The notes: a model not told the origin generated them from the sequence alone. Positions 12,470 through 21,272 are shown, numbered from the stretch's first letter. The stretch: 64,000 nt of DNA from JACCTI01 sp038237435 (GCA_038237435.1 JBBRYT010000012.1:61551-125550), one strand, 5' to 3'. Translations and numbers: made by a program.

Positions 12470-12518
12470 CCGTCCATTATTGGACAAAACGTCCGCGCGC
12501 TTCAAGTATGCACAACAG

Positions 12519-13187
12519 ATGCGCATCGATATCCTGACGTTATTTCCGGAGATTTGCCGCGCGCCGCTCGACGAAAGCATGATGAAACGCGCGCAAAGCA
12601 GCGGCGCTCTCGATTTACGCATTCATAATCTGCGCGATTGGACGACAGACAAACATCGGATCGTCGACGACGCGCCTTTTGGCGGCGGACCGGGGATGGT
12701 GATGAAACCGGAGCCCATTTTCGCGGCGGTGGAATCGCTCCGGTCTAACGAGTCGTTCGTTTTGTTAATGACGCCGCAGGGAAAAACTTTTACGCAAAAA
12801 ATCGCGCGGGATTTTTCGACGAAATCTCATCTCATCATAGTGTGCGGACATTACGAAGGCATCGATCATCGGGTCGCGGAACATCTGGCGGACGCAGAAA
12901 TTTCCATCGGTGATTACGTGCTGACGAATGGTGCCATCGCCGCCGTCGTTGTCGTCGATGCAGTCGTCAGGCTGCTGCCCGGAGTGTTGGGTCACGAGCA
13001 TTCCGCCGCGGACGATAGCTTCTCCAGTAGTCTGCTTGAAGGTCCGCAATACACACGCCCGGCGGATTTTCGCGGATGGAAGATTCCGGATGTTTTACTC
13101 TCGGGCAACCACGCCGAGATCGCGGCCTGGCGAAAAGCGCAGGCTTTAAAGGAGACGAGCGAAAACAGGCCAGACCTATTGAAGTAG
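12519..13187 (+). CDS. trmD: tRNA (guanine37-N1)-methyltransferase
   Basis: Uses SAM to methylate G37 next to the anticodon, preventing +1 frameshifting. The ATG at 12519 gives MRIDILTLFPE, the standard start; 222 residues. The SPOUT trefoil-knot motifs are visible: CGHYEGID, SIGDYVLTNGAIAA and LLEGPQYTRP, with DDAPFGGGPGM(V) near residue 50. The open frame extends upstream to 12153 but that part has no similarity and lies opposite another gene. It converges on fabF with three bases between the stops. Confidence 0.96.
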   Translation: MRIDILTLFPEICRAPLDESMMKRAQSSGALDLRIHNLRDWTTDKHRIVDDAPFGGGPGMVMKPEPIFAAVESLRSNESFVLLMTPQGKTFTQKIARDFSTKSHLIIVCGHYEGIDHRVAEHLADAEISIGDYVLTNGAIAAVVVVDAVVRLLPGVLGHEHSAADDSFSSSLLEGPQYTRPADFRGWKIPDVLLSGNHAEIAAWRKAQALKETSENRPDLLK

Positions 13188-13190
13188 ACT

Positions 13191-14447
13191 TTACCTTACG
13201 CGACCGAAAACAACGCAGGCGTTGATTCCGCCGAAGCCGAACGAATTGCTCAAGACGTTTTGTAACTCGGCCGCGCGTCCGTGGTTCGGCACGACATCAA
13301 GATCACAGGACGGATCCGGATTCGTACGATTCAAAGTGGGCGGAATCCAATTCTGTTCGATGGCCAATGCACAAATCGCCGCTTCCATTGCGCCGGTGGC
13401 GCCGAGCGGATGGGCCGTAAAAGCTTTCGTTCCGCTTACCGGAATGCGCGGCGCGTGCTCAGCGAAAACTTCTTTGATCGCGACTGTCTCGGTGCTGTCG
13501 TTCATCTGCGTCGAACTCGCGTGCGCGTTGATGTAATCGATTTGTTCCGGCGTGCGATTCGCGTCGGACAGCGCCTCCCGCATCGCGCGGATACATGACT
13601 CTCCCGTCGGCAGAGGCGTCGTCATGTGAAAAGCGTCGTTGTTTAAACTGTAGCCCAGCACTTCCGCGTAAATATGCGCGCCGCGATTGCGTGCGTGCTC
13701 AAGTTCCTCGATCACGAGCGACGCAGCCCCTTCGCCCATGACGAATCCGTCGCGCGCTAAATCGAAAGGCCGACATGCCAACGCTGGATCGCCGGTCGAT
13801 TGACTCATCGTCTTGATAATTGCGAATGCGCCGAAGGTGAGGGGACTGAGAGGAGCTTCCGCGCCGCCTGCGACAATCACATCGGCAAAATCGTCGCGGA
13901 TGTAACGCAGCGCTTCGCCGACCGCGACAGTCCCGCTGGCGCAGCTGTTCGAGTTCGTCGTGCCGACGCCGCGAAAACCGAATTCGATCGCGATGTTGGA
14001 ATGCGCCGAGCCGCCGAAAACTTGCAGGGCCAATGTGCGATTGACCGCGCGTGTTCCTTTTTTCAAAAAATGCGCGTGTTGATCTTCGGCGTTCGCTACG
14101 CCGCCGAGCGCAGTGCCAAAACTAACGCCGATGCGATGCTGCGGTTCTTCGCGCGACCATTTTATTCCGGCATCTTCCAAAGCCATGCGCGCGGAACCAA
14201 CGGCAAATTGCGCATAGCGATCGAGCCGCTTTAATCGATGCGGCGGAAAGTGATCTTCCGGAATCCAATCGCGGATTTCGCCGCCGCAGTGCGCCTTGAA
14301 ATCCGTCGTCTCGAAAGTAGAAATATTTTTGATTCCGCTCTGTTCGGCGCGAAGGCCGCGCCAAAAATTCTCCCGTCCCGTACCGATGCAGGTGATCGGG
14401 CCGAGACCCGTGATGACAGCGCGACGTTGAGTTTCATTTCGCATCAT
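13191..14447 (-). CDS. fabF: Beta-ketoacyl-ACP synthase II type enzyme
   Basis: Condenses malonyl-ACP with acyl-ACP in fatty acid elongation; 418 residues. The nucleophile Cys is in SNSCASGT, catalytic His residues are in NAHASSTQMND and VVPNHGRA, and the C-terminal glycine loop is NSFGFGGINA. Paralogues acting in polyketide or aryl-polyene synthesis share these motifs, so the gene name is likely rather than certain. The upstream SRPBCC gene ends five bases before the ATG, suggesting a two-gene operon. acpS lies 3.2 kb away. Confidence 0.88.
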   Translation of the reverse strand: MMRNETQRRAVITGLGPITCIGTGRENFWRGLRAEQSGIKNISTFETTDFKAHCGGEIRDWIPEDHFPPHRLKRLDRYAQFAVGSARMALEDAGIKWSREEPQHRIGVSFGTALGGVANAEDQHAHFLKKGTRAVNRTLALQVFGGSAHSNIAIEFGFRGVGTTNSNSCASGTVAVGEALRYIRDDFADVIVAGGAEAPLSPLTFGAFAIIKTMSQSTGDPALACRPFDLARDGFVMGEGAASLVIEELEHARNRGAHIYAEVLGYSLNNDAFHMTTPLPTGESCIRAMREALSDANRTPEQIDYINAHASSTQMNDSTETVAIKEVFAEHAPRIPVSGTKAFTAHPLGATGAMEAAICALAIEQNWIPPTLNRTNPDPSCDLDVVPNHGRAAELQNVLSNSFGFGGINACVVFGRVR

Positions 14448-14451
14448 TAAT

Positions 14452-14892
14452 TTAACCTCGCGTTTCCAGATAAGTTTTCATCTGCCGCAAGGTTTGACTG
14501 GCGATGTGATGGATAAAAAATGTTCCGATGATTGGATCAGCCAGGGGCGCGAGAACGGGCACGCGGAACTCCAAATCGTGCGCGATTTCCACCAAAACTC
14601 CTGCGGGCGTTTCATTAAACGACCAGACTACGCGCATCCCTTTAGTGAACGCTTTCAGATGATGAAAACGAATCTCGCACCGGTCGCGATCGATAATCTC
14701 CTCCGAAGTCCACTTAATCGGAATGCCAGAGCGGGAGGCAGCCATCACCACAAGATTACGATTGGCGCCGCGCTCCAGATACTTGATGTAACGGTAGTGC
14801 GACAAAATCTTTGGCCACAACTCGAGATTCGCCGCGGTCTCGAAAATCTCCATCTTCGCGGCGTGCATGATGATGGAGTCGGCCTTGTGCAT
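14452..14892 (-). CDS. SRPBCC (START/polyketide-cyclase-like) lipid-binding protein
   Basis: 146-residue protein of the helix-grip superfamily. Segments such as METF-type 'AAKMEIFETAANLELWPKIL', 'YRYIKYLERG', 'WTSEEIIDRDRCEIRF' and the long C-terminal helix match coenzyme-Q-binding/ligand-transport relatives. These bind hydrophobic ligands in a beta-barrel cavity; the ligand here is unknown. It sits just upstream of fabF on the same strand, so a role with fatty acyl or polyketide products is plausible but inferred. Confidence 0.75.
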   Translation of the reverse strand: MHKADSIIMHAAKMEIFETAANLELWPKILSHYRYIKYLERGANRNLVVMAASRSGIPIKWTSEEIIDRDRCEIRFHHLKAFTKGMRVVWSFNETPAGVLVEIAHDLEFRVPVLAPLADPIIGTFFIHHIASQTLRQMKTYLETRG

Positions 14893-14926
14893 TCGAATTT
14901 GTTGCTGATCGCGTTAAGCTCGCCCA

Positions 14927-15121
14927 ATGGCGCTGGAAATGAAACCGACGTGTGAAAAGTGCGGACGTTCGTTGGCGCCGCGAGATGAGGCCTTCATTTG
15001 CATTTACGAGTGCACGTTTTGCGCGGACTGCGTGCGGGAACTGGAGAATGTTTGTCCGAATTGCGGCGGTGAATTAGTGCAGCGTCCACGCGCGGGAAAA
15101 GTGCACGCGGAAAATCAGTAA
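14927..15121 (+). CDS. DUF1272 zinc-ribbon protein
   Basis: 64-residue protein with two CxxC-type pairs: CEKCGRSL, CTFCADC and CPNCGGEL, the DUF1272 pattern. It is likely to bind zinc; function is unknown in the family. ATG 14927 is used, although the internal Met at codon 5 would give MKPTCEKC, also common in the family. The last seven bases overlap the convergent methyltransferase-like gene. Confidence 0.85.
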   Translation: MALEMKPTCEKCGRSLAPRDEAFICIYECTFCADCVRELENVCPNCGGELVQRPRAGKVHAENQ

Positions 15122-15681
15122 AGGAATGGGACCAGTCGCTTTGTGCGACGGCAGTAAGAAATGTATTTTTCGCCAAGCCCCTCTATGAGCGTGCGCTCTT
15201 CGACTTTCATCCGGTAGAGAAAGGCAATGAAAATGGGCAGCATAAGCCCGAGCAAAGCGGCCCAGTTGCCTAACGAGAGGCCAAAGCCGAGGAATGCGAG
15301 AAGCACGCCGGTGTAGGAGGGATGGCGGACATATCGATAAGGCCCCGTTTCGATTAGCTCATGGTCGCGCGCGATCGCGACGTTCACGGTGAAGAAGCGA
15401 CCCAAGCGAATGATCGACCACCAGCGCAAGAGGAGGCCGCAAACAAAAAGCGCCACGGCGAGCGCGAGAAAGAATCTTGGCTGTGGCAAAACCGCCGCGC
15501 GAAAATGATTCGTGAGCCAAAGTCCCAGCCAAATGCTTAAGCCAATCACGATCCAAAGGACGCGGAGGGATGAATGGTCCGACTCACGCACGTTCGCGCT
15601 TTTGGGCGCGCGTCGTGTAATGGAAAGGAGCAACTCGGAAAAAAAGTAGGTGAGCCCGAGATAGAGGGAAACCCATCGCAT
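15115..15681 (-). CDS. Isoprenylcysteine carboxyl methyltransferase (ICMT)-family membrane protein
   Basis: 188-residue integral membrane protein with about five hydrophobic segments. The C-terminal half carries TGPYRYVRHPSYTG and VEERTLIEGLGEKY, the SAM-binding signature of the ICMT/phospholipid N-methyltransferase family. Substrate is unknown; bacterial members are often annotated only as isoprenylcysteine methyltransferase family. One copy of the 11-mer core lies at 15268-15277. Confidence 0.82.
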   Translation of the reverse strand: MRWVSLYLGLTYFFSELLLSITRRAPKSANVRESDHSSLRVLWIVIGLSIWLGLWLTNHFRAAVLPQPRFFLALAVALFVCGLLLRWWSIIRLGRFFTVNVAIARDHELIETGPYRYVRHPSYTGVLLAFLGFGLSLGNWAALLGLMLPIFIAFLYRMKVEERTLIEGLGEKYISYCRRTKRLVPFLY

Positions 15682-15789
15682 CGAACAAGGTTACTCGGCC
15701 TTGCGAAAAAGCTTCTCCCCGTTTTGCTCGCCCAATAGAATACTGGTCAGAACCGTCCAGTCACATCTCTCGGTTCGAATCCTAAATAC

Positions 15790-16011
15790 ATGACAAATTA
15801 CAAAAAATTGCTAATCGCTCTCATTCTCGCAGTGAGCGCACTTCTTCCTGTCGCCAACTCCTACGCCGGCATTTTCATCGAACTCGGCGACCGCGGATAC
15901 TACAACCGCGGGAACTTCTACGTCGACAACGGTCAGCGTTGGTGTTGGGTGCGTGGCCATTGGGGCCGGCATCATCATTGGATTCACGGTCACTATCGCG
16001 TCTGCCATTAA
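15790..16011 (+). CDS. Small secreted Trp/His-rich protein
   Basis: 73 residues with a clear signal peptide (MTNYKKLLIALILAVSALLPVANSYA) and a short mature part rich in Tyr, Trp, Arg and His ending HWGRHHHWIHGHYRVCH. Similar short HW/YR-rich exported proteins occur in several phyla with no known function; metal binding through the His cluster is a guess. It is followed immediately by a strong terminator, so it is a single-gene transcript. Confidence 0.75.
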   Translation: MTNYKKLLIALILAVSALLPVANSYAGIFIELGDRGYYNRGNFYVDNGQRWCWVRGHWGRHHHWIHGHYRVCH

Positions 16012-16029
16012 TAGTTAGACAAGAAGTTT

Positions 16030-16068
16030 AAGCGCACCGCGGTGTGATCGCCCGGTGCGCTTTTTTTT
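16030..16068 (+). terminator. Rho-independent terminator after the secreted Trp/His-rich protein
   Basis: AAGCGCACCG and CGGTGCGCTT pair as a perfect 10-bp stem around a 13-base loop, followed by eight T residues. It decides the start of the next gene, since a GTG at 16055 would lie inside the hairpin. Confidence 0.95.
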
Positions 16069-16069
16069 C

Positions 16070-16570
16070 GTGACCGTCCTGGAGACCGAGCGGCTAACGC
16101 TTCGCCGCATGGAACGCAGCGATGCGCTTCTCATGCTCGAATTGCTCAACGATCCCGACTTCATTCGGTTCGTTGCGGATCGCGGGGTGCGGACAGAGGC
16201 GCAGGCAGCGGCCTATATCGAAGAAAAAATCCTGCCGAGCTACGCGAAATTCGGTTTTGGATTTTATGTCGTAGAACAAAAAGAGACGGGGGAAGCGATC
16301 GGCATTTGTGGGTTAGTCAAACGCGACGCTCTCGATGACGTGGATGTCGGATTTTCTTTTCGACGAAAATTTTGGGGCCAGGGTTACGCCACCGAAGCGG
16401 CGGCCGCGGTGGTGGAATTCGGAAGAACGACATTCGGTTTACCGCGGGTCATTGCCATCGCCTCCGCCGAAAATGTCAGTTCAATCAGCGTCCTGAAAAA
16501 ACTCGGTCTGCGTTTCGAAAAAACGATCCGACTTCCTGGTTACGAATCAGACGGGCAGATATACGCGTGA
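16070..16570 (+). CDS. GNAT N-acetyltransferase, RimJ/RimL type
   Basis: Acetyl-CoA-dependent N-acetyltransferase of 166 residues. From GTG 16070 it starts MTVLETERLTLRRM, the standard RimJ/RimL opening; a GTG at 16055 overlaps a terminator. The acetyl-CoA site is FWGQGYATEAAAAVVEFG, followed by SAENVSSISVLKKLGLRFE. Substrate unknown (ribosomal protein N-termini or small molecules). An exact 11-mer copy follows at 16587-16597. Confidence 0.88.
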   Translation: MTVLETERLTLRRMERSDALLMLELLNDPDFIRFVADRGVRTEAQAAAYIEEKILPSYAKFGFGFYVVEQKETGEAIGICGLVKRDALDDVDVGFSFRRKFWGQGYATEAAAAVVEFGRTTFGLPRVIAIASAENVSSISVLKKLGLRFEKTIRLPGYESDGQIYA

Positions 16571-16602
16571 TTTACGAATATCCAGCACTCGTTAGGCAAA
16601 TT

Positions 16603-16914
16603 TTACTGTTGCGTCGCTCTTAGCCGGTAGTAGTGCGGACCGTTTGAAGATATCGGCAGAAGAATGGTCCAGCGTTCCGCCTCCGCGTCGACGTCTTCGC
16701 GCGGCGATGCCGCTATCGTTACTTCCGTAAACGCATCGGGCATCACGTTGCTATCGTGCGTCGCATCGATATTAAAATCGCATCCTGCGCCTGTGACTGC
16801 GTTGTGAACAGAATGGTGGCGCAAAAAACAGAATCGATTTCCGCGCCCAAAAAACTCATGACCCGCGCGCAACATATCACGTGAGGCGGCGGTGCGCTTT
16901 GCCGCTTGCTCCAT
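16603..16914 (-). other. Possible small gene or remnant, unsupported function
   Basis: In the 370 bases between the acetyltransferase and pdxJ, the minus strand has an open frame whose last residues, WTILLPISSNGPHYYRLRATQQ in part, resemble the C-terminal 'W..I..P....P.FYRLR' ending of many exported Verrucomicrobiota proteins. The rest has no recognisable family and no signal peptide. It may be the 3' remnant of a lost exported-protein gene. Otherwise nothing is visible here. Confidence 0.25.
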
Positions 16915-16942
16915 TCGCGGCGCTCGCTCTCATTCAAGCCCA

Positions 16943-17695
16943 GTGAGCACCTTACGCCTCGGAGTTAACATCGATCACGTCGCCACTTTGCGGCAGGCGC
17001 GCTACGCCACCATGCCGGAATCGAAAAACGCCGAGCCCGATCCCATCGCGATCGCCAGCATTTGCGAACGCGCCGGAGCGCACGGCATCACGGCGCATCT
17101 GCGCGCGGATCGTCGTCACATTCAAGATCGCGACATCGAACGGCTGCGGGCCAACGTGATGACGAAACTTAATTTCGAAATGGGCAATACGCCGGAGATT
17201 GTCGATGTCGCTTTGCGGATTGTTCCGGATGAAGTCTGTCTTGTCCCGGAAAAACGCGAAGAGATTACAACCGAAGGCGGACTGGATTTGGTGGCGCACG
17301 CGCGCGAGCTCGCACCGACAGTAAAGCGTCTGCACTCGGCCGGCATTCGCGTCAGCATGTTCATCGACCCGGAGCCGGAACAGATCGACGCTGCGGTCCA
17401 GCTCGCCGCCGATATCGTGGAATTACACACTGGCAAATTGGCCAACGCGTTCACGGAGAGATTTCAGAAACAAGAACTCGAGCGATTGCGTGAAGCCGCC
17501 TTACGCGCGGCCAATTTTAATTTGCAGGTCAACGCCGGACACGGAATCAACTACGAGAACATCAAGCTCATCCACAAAATTCCGCGGCTCGCCGAACTGA
17601 ACATCGGCCACGCGATCGTTTCACGCTCAGTTTTTGTCGGGTTCGAAACCGCCGTCCGCGAAATGTTGAGCGCGATGGAGAATTACAAAGGATGA
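16943..17695 (+). CDS. pdxJ: Pyridoxine 5'-phosphate synthase
   Basis: Condenses 1-deoxyxylulose 5-phosphate with 3-amino-2-oxopropyl phosphate to pyridoxine 5'-phosphate. The GTG at 16943 gives MSTLRLGVNIDHVATLRQAR; the family starts close to LGVNIDHVATLR, so the longer frame from 16892 is rejected. TIM-barrel motifs include GITAHLRADRRHI, LVPEKREE, VELHTGKLA and NAGHGINY; 250 residues. Its stop overlaps the acpS start (ATGA), the well-known pdxJ-acpS pairing. Confidence 0.97.
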   Translation: MSTLRLGVNIDHVATLRQARYATMPESKNAEPDPIAIASICERAGAHGITAHLRADRRHIQDRDIERLRANVMTKLNFEMGNTPEIVDVALRIVPDEVCLVPEKREEITTEGGLDLVAHARELAPTVKRLHSAGIRVSMFIDPEPEQIDAAVQLAADIVELHTGKLANAFTERFQKQELERLREAALRAANFNLQVNAGHGINYENIKLIHKIPRLAELNIGHAIVSRSVFVGFETAVREMLSAMENYKG

Positions 17696-18075
17696 GCGTC
17701 GTCGGAGTGGGGGTCGATATCGTCGAAAACGGGCGGATTCAGCACTCGTTAGACCGATTCGGTGAACGCTTCCTCCACCGCGTTTTTACCGAGGGCGAGA
17801 TCGCCTATTGCCAGTCGATGAAATTTCCCGCACGCCATCTCGCGGCGCGTTTTGCCGCCAAGGAGGCGGCCTCAAAAGCATTTGGCACCGGCATCGGGAA
17901 ATCGATGGGCTGGCGCGACATCGATGTGCACAAGTATGACAGCGGCCAGCCCTACGTTGTGCTCGAAGGAGGCGCGAAACAGCTCGCGGCCGAGCGGAAA
18001 ATCTCCGCCGTTTGGATTAGCCTCAGCCACACCGACCATCACGCGACCGCGATGATCGTGCTGGAAGAGAACTAG
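17692..18075 (+). CDS. acpS: Holo-[acyl-carrier-protein] synthase
   Basis: Transfers 4'-phosphopantetheine from CoA to apo-ACP, activating it for fatty acid synthesis. At 127 residues it has the AcpS signatures VGVDIVEN (Mg-binding Asp) and RFAAKEAASKAFGTGIG (Mg-binding Glu), then SLSHTDHHATA. The ATG overlaps the pdxJ stop by four bases, indicating translational coupling. Confidence 0.97.
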   Translation: MSVVGVGVDIVENGRIQHSLDRFGERFLHRVFTEGEIAYCQSMKFPARHLAARFAAKEAASKAFGTGIGKSMGWRDIDVHKYDSGQPYVVLEGGAKQLAAERKISAVWISLSHTDHHATAMIVLEEN

Positions 18076-18078
18076 AAC

Positions 18079-18684
18079 CTAGGCGCGTCGAACTCGAGAG
18101 GCTGCGATGGCGAGGCCGCTTAGAGCCAGTATCATCAAGGTCAGAGTAGTTCCTGTTTCTGGTGCAGCCGAGAGGAACCCCCTGATTTCGCCGCCGCCAA
18201 AAATTGAAGTGTGGATGTTCAAGTAAGTTCTTCCGGTGACCATCGCCTGGATGAATGCGTTCTCCGCGCCCGACGCGGTTCCTCCGTTGGCAGTCACATA
18301 TGCCGGGTTCCACGTACTAGCTAATGACATATCGAACGTACTATTGTAGGTGCCGCTCGTTACGCCGAGCGGAAATCCCCCGAAAGTCGGGGTTTGCGTG
18401 GCGACGCCAGCGATTCCTGAAAAAGGATTCGCCGTGGGCGCATGAATATGTGAGGCCGTTGTATTTCCTAGTAAGCCCGAGAAGCTGACCACCACATGGA
18501 GCATATGAGTAGTGGGATCGATAGTTACGGTGGTGAAACCGGTCCCTGGTGATGCATTCGGGGGCGATTCGGCTGTGCCTGACAGGACTGCCTGGAAAGT
18601 CGATAATTGCGCATGCGCGTTGATTACGAACAGGGAAATTGCGGCGGCAACCGCTAACAGCTGACAGAAGAATCGAGAATGCAT
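18079..18684 (-). CDS. Exported CHRD-domain protein with APETG sorting-like tail
   Basis: 201 residues: signal peptide (to NAHA), then a CHRD domain (FQAVLSGTAESPPNASPGTG, ASHIHAPTANPFSG, YLNIHTSIFGGGEIRGFL), a fold first described in chordin and widespread in bacterial exported proteins. The C-terminus APETGTT, a hydrophobic segment and RVRRA resemble exosortase-type VPDSG/PEP-CTERM signals, like the protein at 10764. Function unknown. It converges on acpS, three bases apart. No 11-mer copy lies in it. Confidence 0.85.
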   Translation of the reverse strand: MHSRFFCQLLAVAAAISLFVINAHAQLSTFQAVLSGTAESPPNASPGTGFTTVTIDPTTHMLHVVVSFSGLLGNTTASHIHAPTANPFSGIAGVATQTPTFGGFPLGVTSGTYNSTFDMSLASTWNPAYVTANGGTASGAENAFIQAMVTGRTYLNIHTSIFGGGEIRGFLSAAPETGTTLTLMILALSGLAIAASRVRRA

Positions 18685-18773
18685 GGGGGCCTTTCGGTGG
18701 AGGTTCTGTTACGCCCTCTTTTTACAGGGGTTTCACGGCACAATGCACGTCAAAAATTCGAAATTTATGATTC

Positions 18774-20429
18774 TTACAGGGCGCGAATAAGAAGCACCCC
18801 GTGCGGCGGGACGGAATCCGCAAAACCATTAGAGAAACGTCCCAGATCTTTTTGTCGCCAGAGGTCGCGAACGGTATGCGGTCGCGCCTCACCCAAATTC
18901 GACCAGAAAAGAGAAACTTCCCGAGTTTTCCCCGAACGGTTGAATAACCCGATCGCCCACGACCCATCGTCGAGCGGCTTCGCGTAGATTTCTGTGGGAC
19001 CGCGTCGCGCGAGACGGGTCGCTTGTTTGCAGAGTGGATCCTGATCGATTGCGATGACTTCGTCGTTGGTGAGCAGGCCGAGCGTAAAGGAATCGAGCTT
19101 CTCTAGATCGCAGCCAAGAAGAAGCGGCGCGCCGAGCAAACACCACATGCTCATCTGGGCGTATTGCTCGTTAGGCGAAAGATTGGTCGGACGCGGCTTC
19201 CCCCAACCAACTCGGCCAAGGACGAGCATATCGGGATCGTTGTAATGACCGGGCCGCGAAAACGGCGCCCAACGGTCGCGGGTGAAACCGGTCCTGCTTA
19301 CGTTCGCCCAGTTGTCCTTCACGTCGCTCGAGGTCCGCCACGAATTCGCCAGGGTCGAGATCTGCGAAGCAAGCGATGGCGAAGCGTTATTTGCCACACT
19401 GTAAAAAATGTCGCGCGAAGAAGAGCGCAGCGCCTGTTGGATTTCCTCCGCGTGCGCCGCATCGATCGGGGTCCAATCGTATTTCAGATAATCGACGTTC
19501 CATTTTTCCCACTGCGCCACGTCCGCGCGTACGAATGAAAATTTTCCGAAAACGCGGAGTGTCCTCGTGATTTTTTCTCTCTCATGCTCCTGCGCGCGTC
19601 TCGCGAGCGGACGCAGCCATGCGTACGACTCCAGGCGCGAATGCAATTTCGGGAAACGGTATTTGAAAAATTCATCGTGAATTCCCGCGCGAATCCATTC
19701 GTTAGACCCATCTTCAAAATCGGCCGATGAACCAACATGCCCGAGAAAGCTTGTCTTCCAGGGCGTCGAATAAATTCCGAACTTTAGGCCTAACGAGTGG
19801 ATTTCATTGGCCAGCGCATGCATGTCGGGAAATTTCGCGTTCGGTTGGATGGCGTCGAACTCCCCACCGCGTTGTCCCTGCCAGCCGTCATCGATGTTCA
19901 CGTAAGTCCAGCCGTGATCGCGCAAGCCGCTTGTCACCAGGGCATGCGCCGCTGTCGCCGTTTTTTCCTGCGAAATTTTTCCGCCCCAACAATTCCAGGA
20001 ATTCCAGCCCATCGGCGGTGTGAGCGCGATCTCGTCACCACAAGTGATTTCGAGCAATCGCACAGCCGTGCCGAGTGCGTTCGTGGCGCGCAGCTTGACT
20101 GGGTAACGTCCGGCAGTGGTAACTGTCCCGGTGATTTGTCCTGATTGTTGGTCTAACGAGAGGTTGGCGGGCAGGTCCGCGGCGGAAAACACCATCGGCC
20201 GTTCGCCCGTCGCCGCGATTTGAAAGAGAAAAGGCGCGCCGGGACGAACGCCGAAAATTTTTGCGCCATTAATCCGCGGAGTGGGTGGACTCGCCGGAGT
20301 GAGAATTGCAAAAGACTCTTCGACATCTGGTTGGCGAACGGAGCGATCGCATGCCGAAAGGAGCAGCGCGATCAGCATCAATCCAAAAACGGCGCGAGGC
20401 GGCGTCCATTTGTTCTTGAGTGCACCCAT
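18774..20429 (-). CDS. Lipoprotein GH27-family alpha-galactosidase-like glycosidase
   Basis: 551 residues. The lipoprotein signal ends in LLLSAC, followed by an Ig-like putative sugar-binding domain (~45-125). The GH27 barrel starts at LTPPMGWNSWN, continues with YVNIDDGWQG, the nucleophile Asp in VDYLKYDW, the acid/base region SSDVKDNW, and MLVLGRVGWG. A C-terminal all-beta domain follows. It likely removes terminal alpha-galactose (or alpha-N-acetylgalactosamine) outside the cytoplasmic membrane. The divergent TMEM175-like gene starts 32 bases beyond its ATG. It has family 11-mer copies at 19167 and 19788 and several one-mismatch copies. Confidence 0.88.
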   Translation of the reverse strand: MGALKNKWTPPRAVFGLMLIALLLSACDRSVRQPDVEESFAILTPASPPTPRINGAKIFGVRPGAPFLFQIAATGERPMVFSAADLPANLSLDQQSGQITGTVTTAGRYPVKLRATNALGTAVRLLEITCGDEIALTPPMGWNSWNCWGGKISQEKTATAAHALVTSGLRDHGWTYVNIDDGWQGQRGGEFDAIQPNAKFPDMHALANEIHSLGLKFGIYSTPWKTSFLGHVGSSADFEDGSNEWIRAGIHDEFFKYRFPKLHSRLESYAWLRPLARRAQEHEREKITRTLRVFGKFSFVRADVAQWEKWNVDYLKYDWTPIDAAHAEEIQQALRSSSRDIFYSVANNASPSLASQISTLANSWRTSSDVKDNWANVSRTGFTRDRWAPFSRPGHYNDPDMLVLGRVGWGKPRPTNLSPNEQYAQMSMWCLLGAPLLLGCDLEKLDSFTLGLLTNDEVIAIDQDPLCKQATRLARRGPTEIYAKPLDDGSWAIGLFNRSGKTREVSLFWSNLGEARPHTVRDLWRQKDLGRFSNGFADSVPPHGVLLIRAL

Positions 20430-20461
20430 GCCGTCGGTCAGTCATATCAAACAAACGAGCG

Positions 20462-21205
20462 ATGACCACCGTTCTCCGTAAAACCCGAATGAAAGATCTG
20501 CCGCGATCAGAGGAAGGCTTTCGCCTGCGTGGGACCGAGGTCACGCGGCTCGAGTCCTTCAGCGACGCTGTCTTCGGGTTCGCGCTTACGTTGCTCGTCG
20601 TCTCGCTCGATGTGCCCAAGACTTTCGCCGACCTCGTCGCTACCATGCGCGGCTTTCCGGCCTTTGCCCTCTGTTTCATGTTCCTCGCGCTGATCTGGAA
20701 CGGGCACTACAAATTTTGCCGACGCTTCGGTCTCGATGACGGCACTTGCCGTTTTCTCACCTGCGTGATGCTTTTCCTAGTTCTCTTCTACGTCTATCCG
20801 CTGAAGTTTCTTTTCAATTTCAGCATCACCAGCCTTCTCGTCCAAGGCGCCAGCGGATCCGACGTGATGACCCGGTCGCAATTTTCCACTCTTCTGGTCA
20901 TCTACGGCTTGGGTTTCGCCGCCGTTTATCTCGCCATGACTCTGCTTTATCTGCACGCTTACCGCTTGCGTGACGCGCTCGAGTTAACCGAGCTGGAAAA
21001 ATTCGACACGCGCTACCAGATTGCCCGGCTCTTGACTCTTGTCACGATCGGGCTGATCGCCGCCGGCCTCGCTTGTATCCCTGTTCTGCGAACCTGGAGC
21101 AGCATGGTTTACATGCTTCTCTTTCCGATCCTGCGCACGTCGCGCTCCATTCATCGCCGCCGGCGCGCGCCGTATCTCGCCTCGACCGCCGGTCCGGCGC
21201 GCTGA
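20462..21205 (+). CDS. TMEM175/DUF1211-family integral membrane protein
   Basis: About 247 residues with six hydrophobic segments. The N-terminal signature RLESFSDAVFGFALTLLVVSLDVP is the RxxxFSDAV motif of TMEM175-type potassium channels, which line the pore with the first helix of each repeat. Bacterial members carry one six-helix repeat, as here. ATG 20462 is chosen; 20489 (MKDLPRSEE) is equally possible, and 20420 would lie within the divergent glycosidase gene. Ion selectivity cannot be read from sequence. Confidence 0.8.
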   Translation: MTTVLRKTRMKDLPRSEEGFRLRGTEVTRLESFSDAVFGFALTLLVVSLDVPKTFADLVATMRGFPAFALCFMFLALIWNGHYKFCRRFGLDDGTCRFLTCVMLFLVLFYVYPLKFLFNFSITSLLVQGASGSDVMTRSQFSTLLVIYGLGFAAVYLAMTLLYLHAYRLRDALELTELEKFDTRYQIARLLTLVTIGLIAAGLACIPVLRTWSSMVYMLLFPILRTSRSIHRRRRAPYLASTAGPAR

Positions 21206-21272
21206 CTCAGCGAACGCGATCCAATCCGGCGGTTGCGCCTTTTAACGAGCGCCCGCAATATCACCGAACCCG

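Noticed and set aside
12153..12518. Upstream extension of trmD by 122 codons
   Set aside because: Not similar to TrmD, and it lies opposite the minus-strand membrane protein; the standard MRIDILTLFPE start is at 12519.
15740..15789. GGTTCGAATCC at 15766-15776 suggested a tRNA T-loop
   Set aside because: The flanking 5-bp T-stem does not pair, and no acceptor, D or anticodon arms fit upstream.
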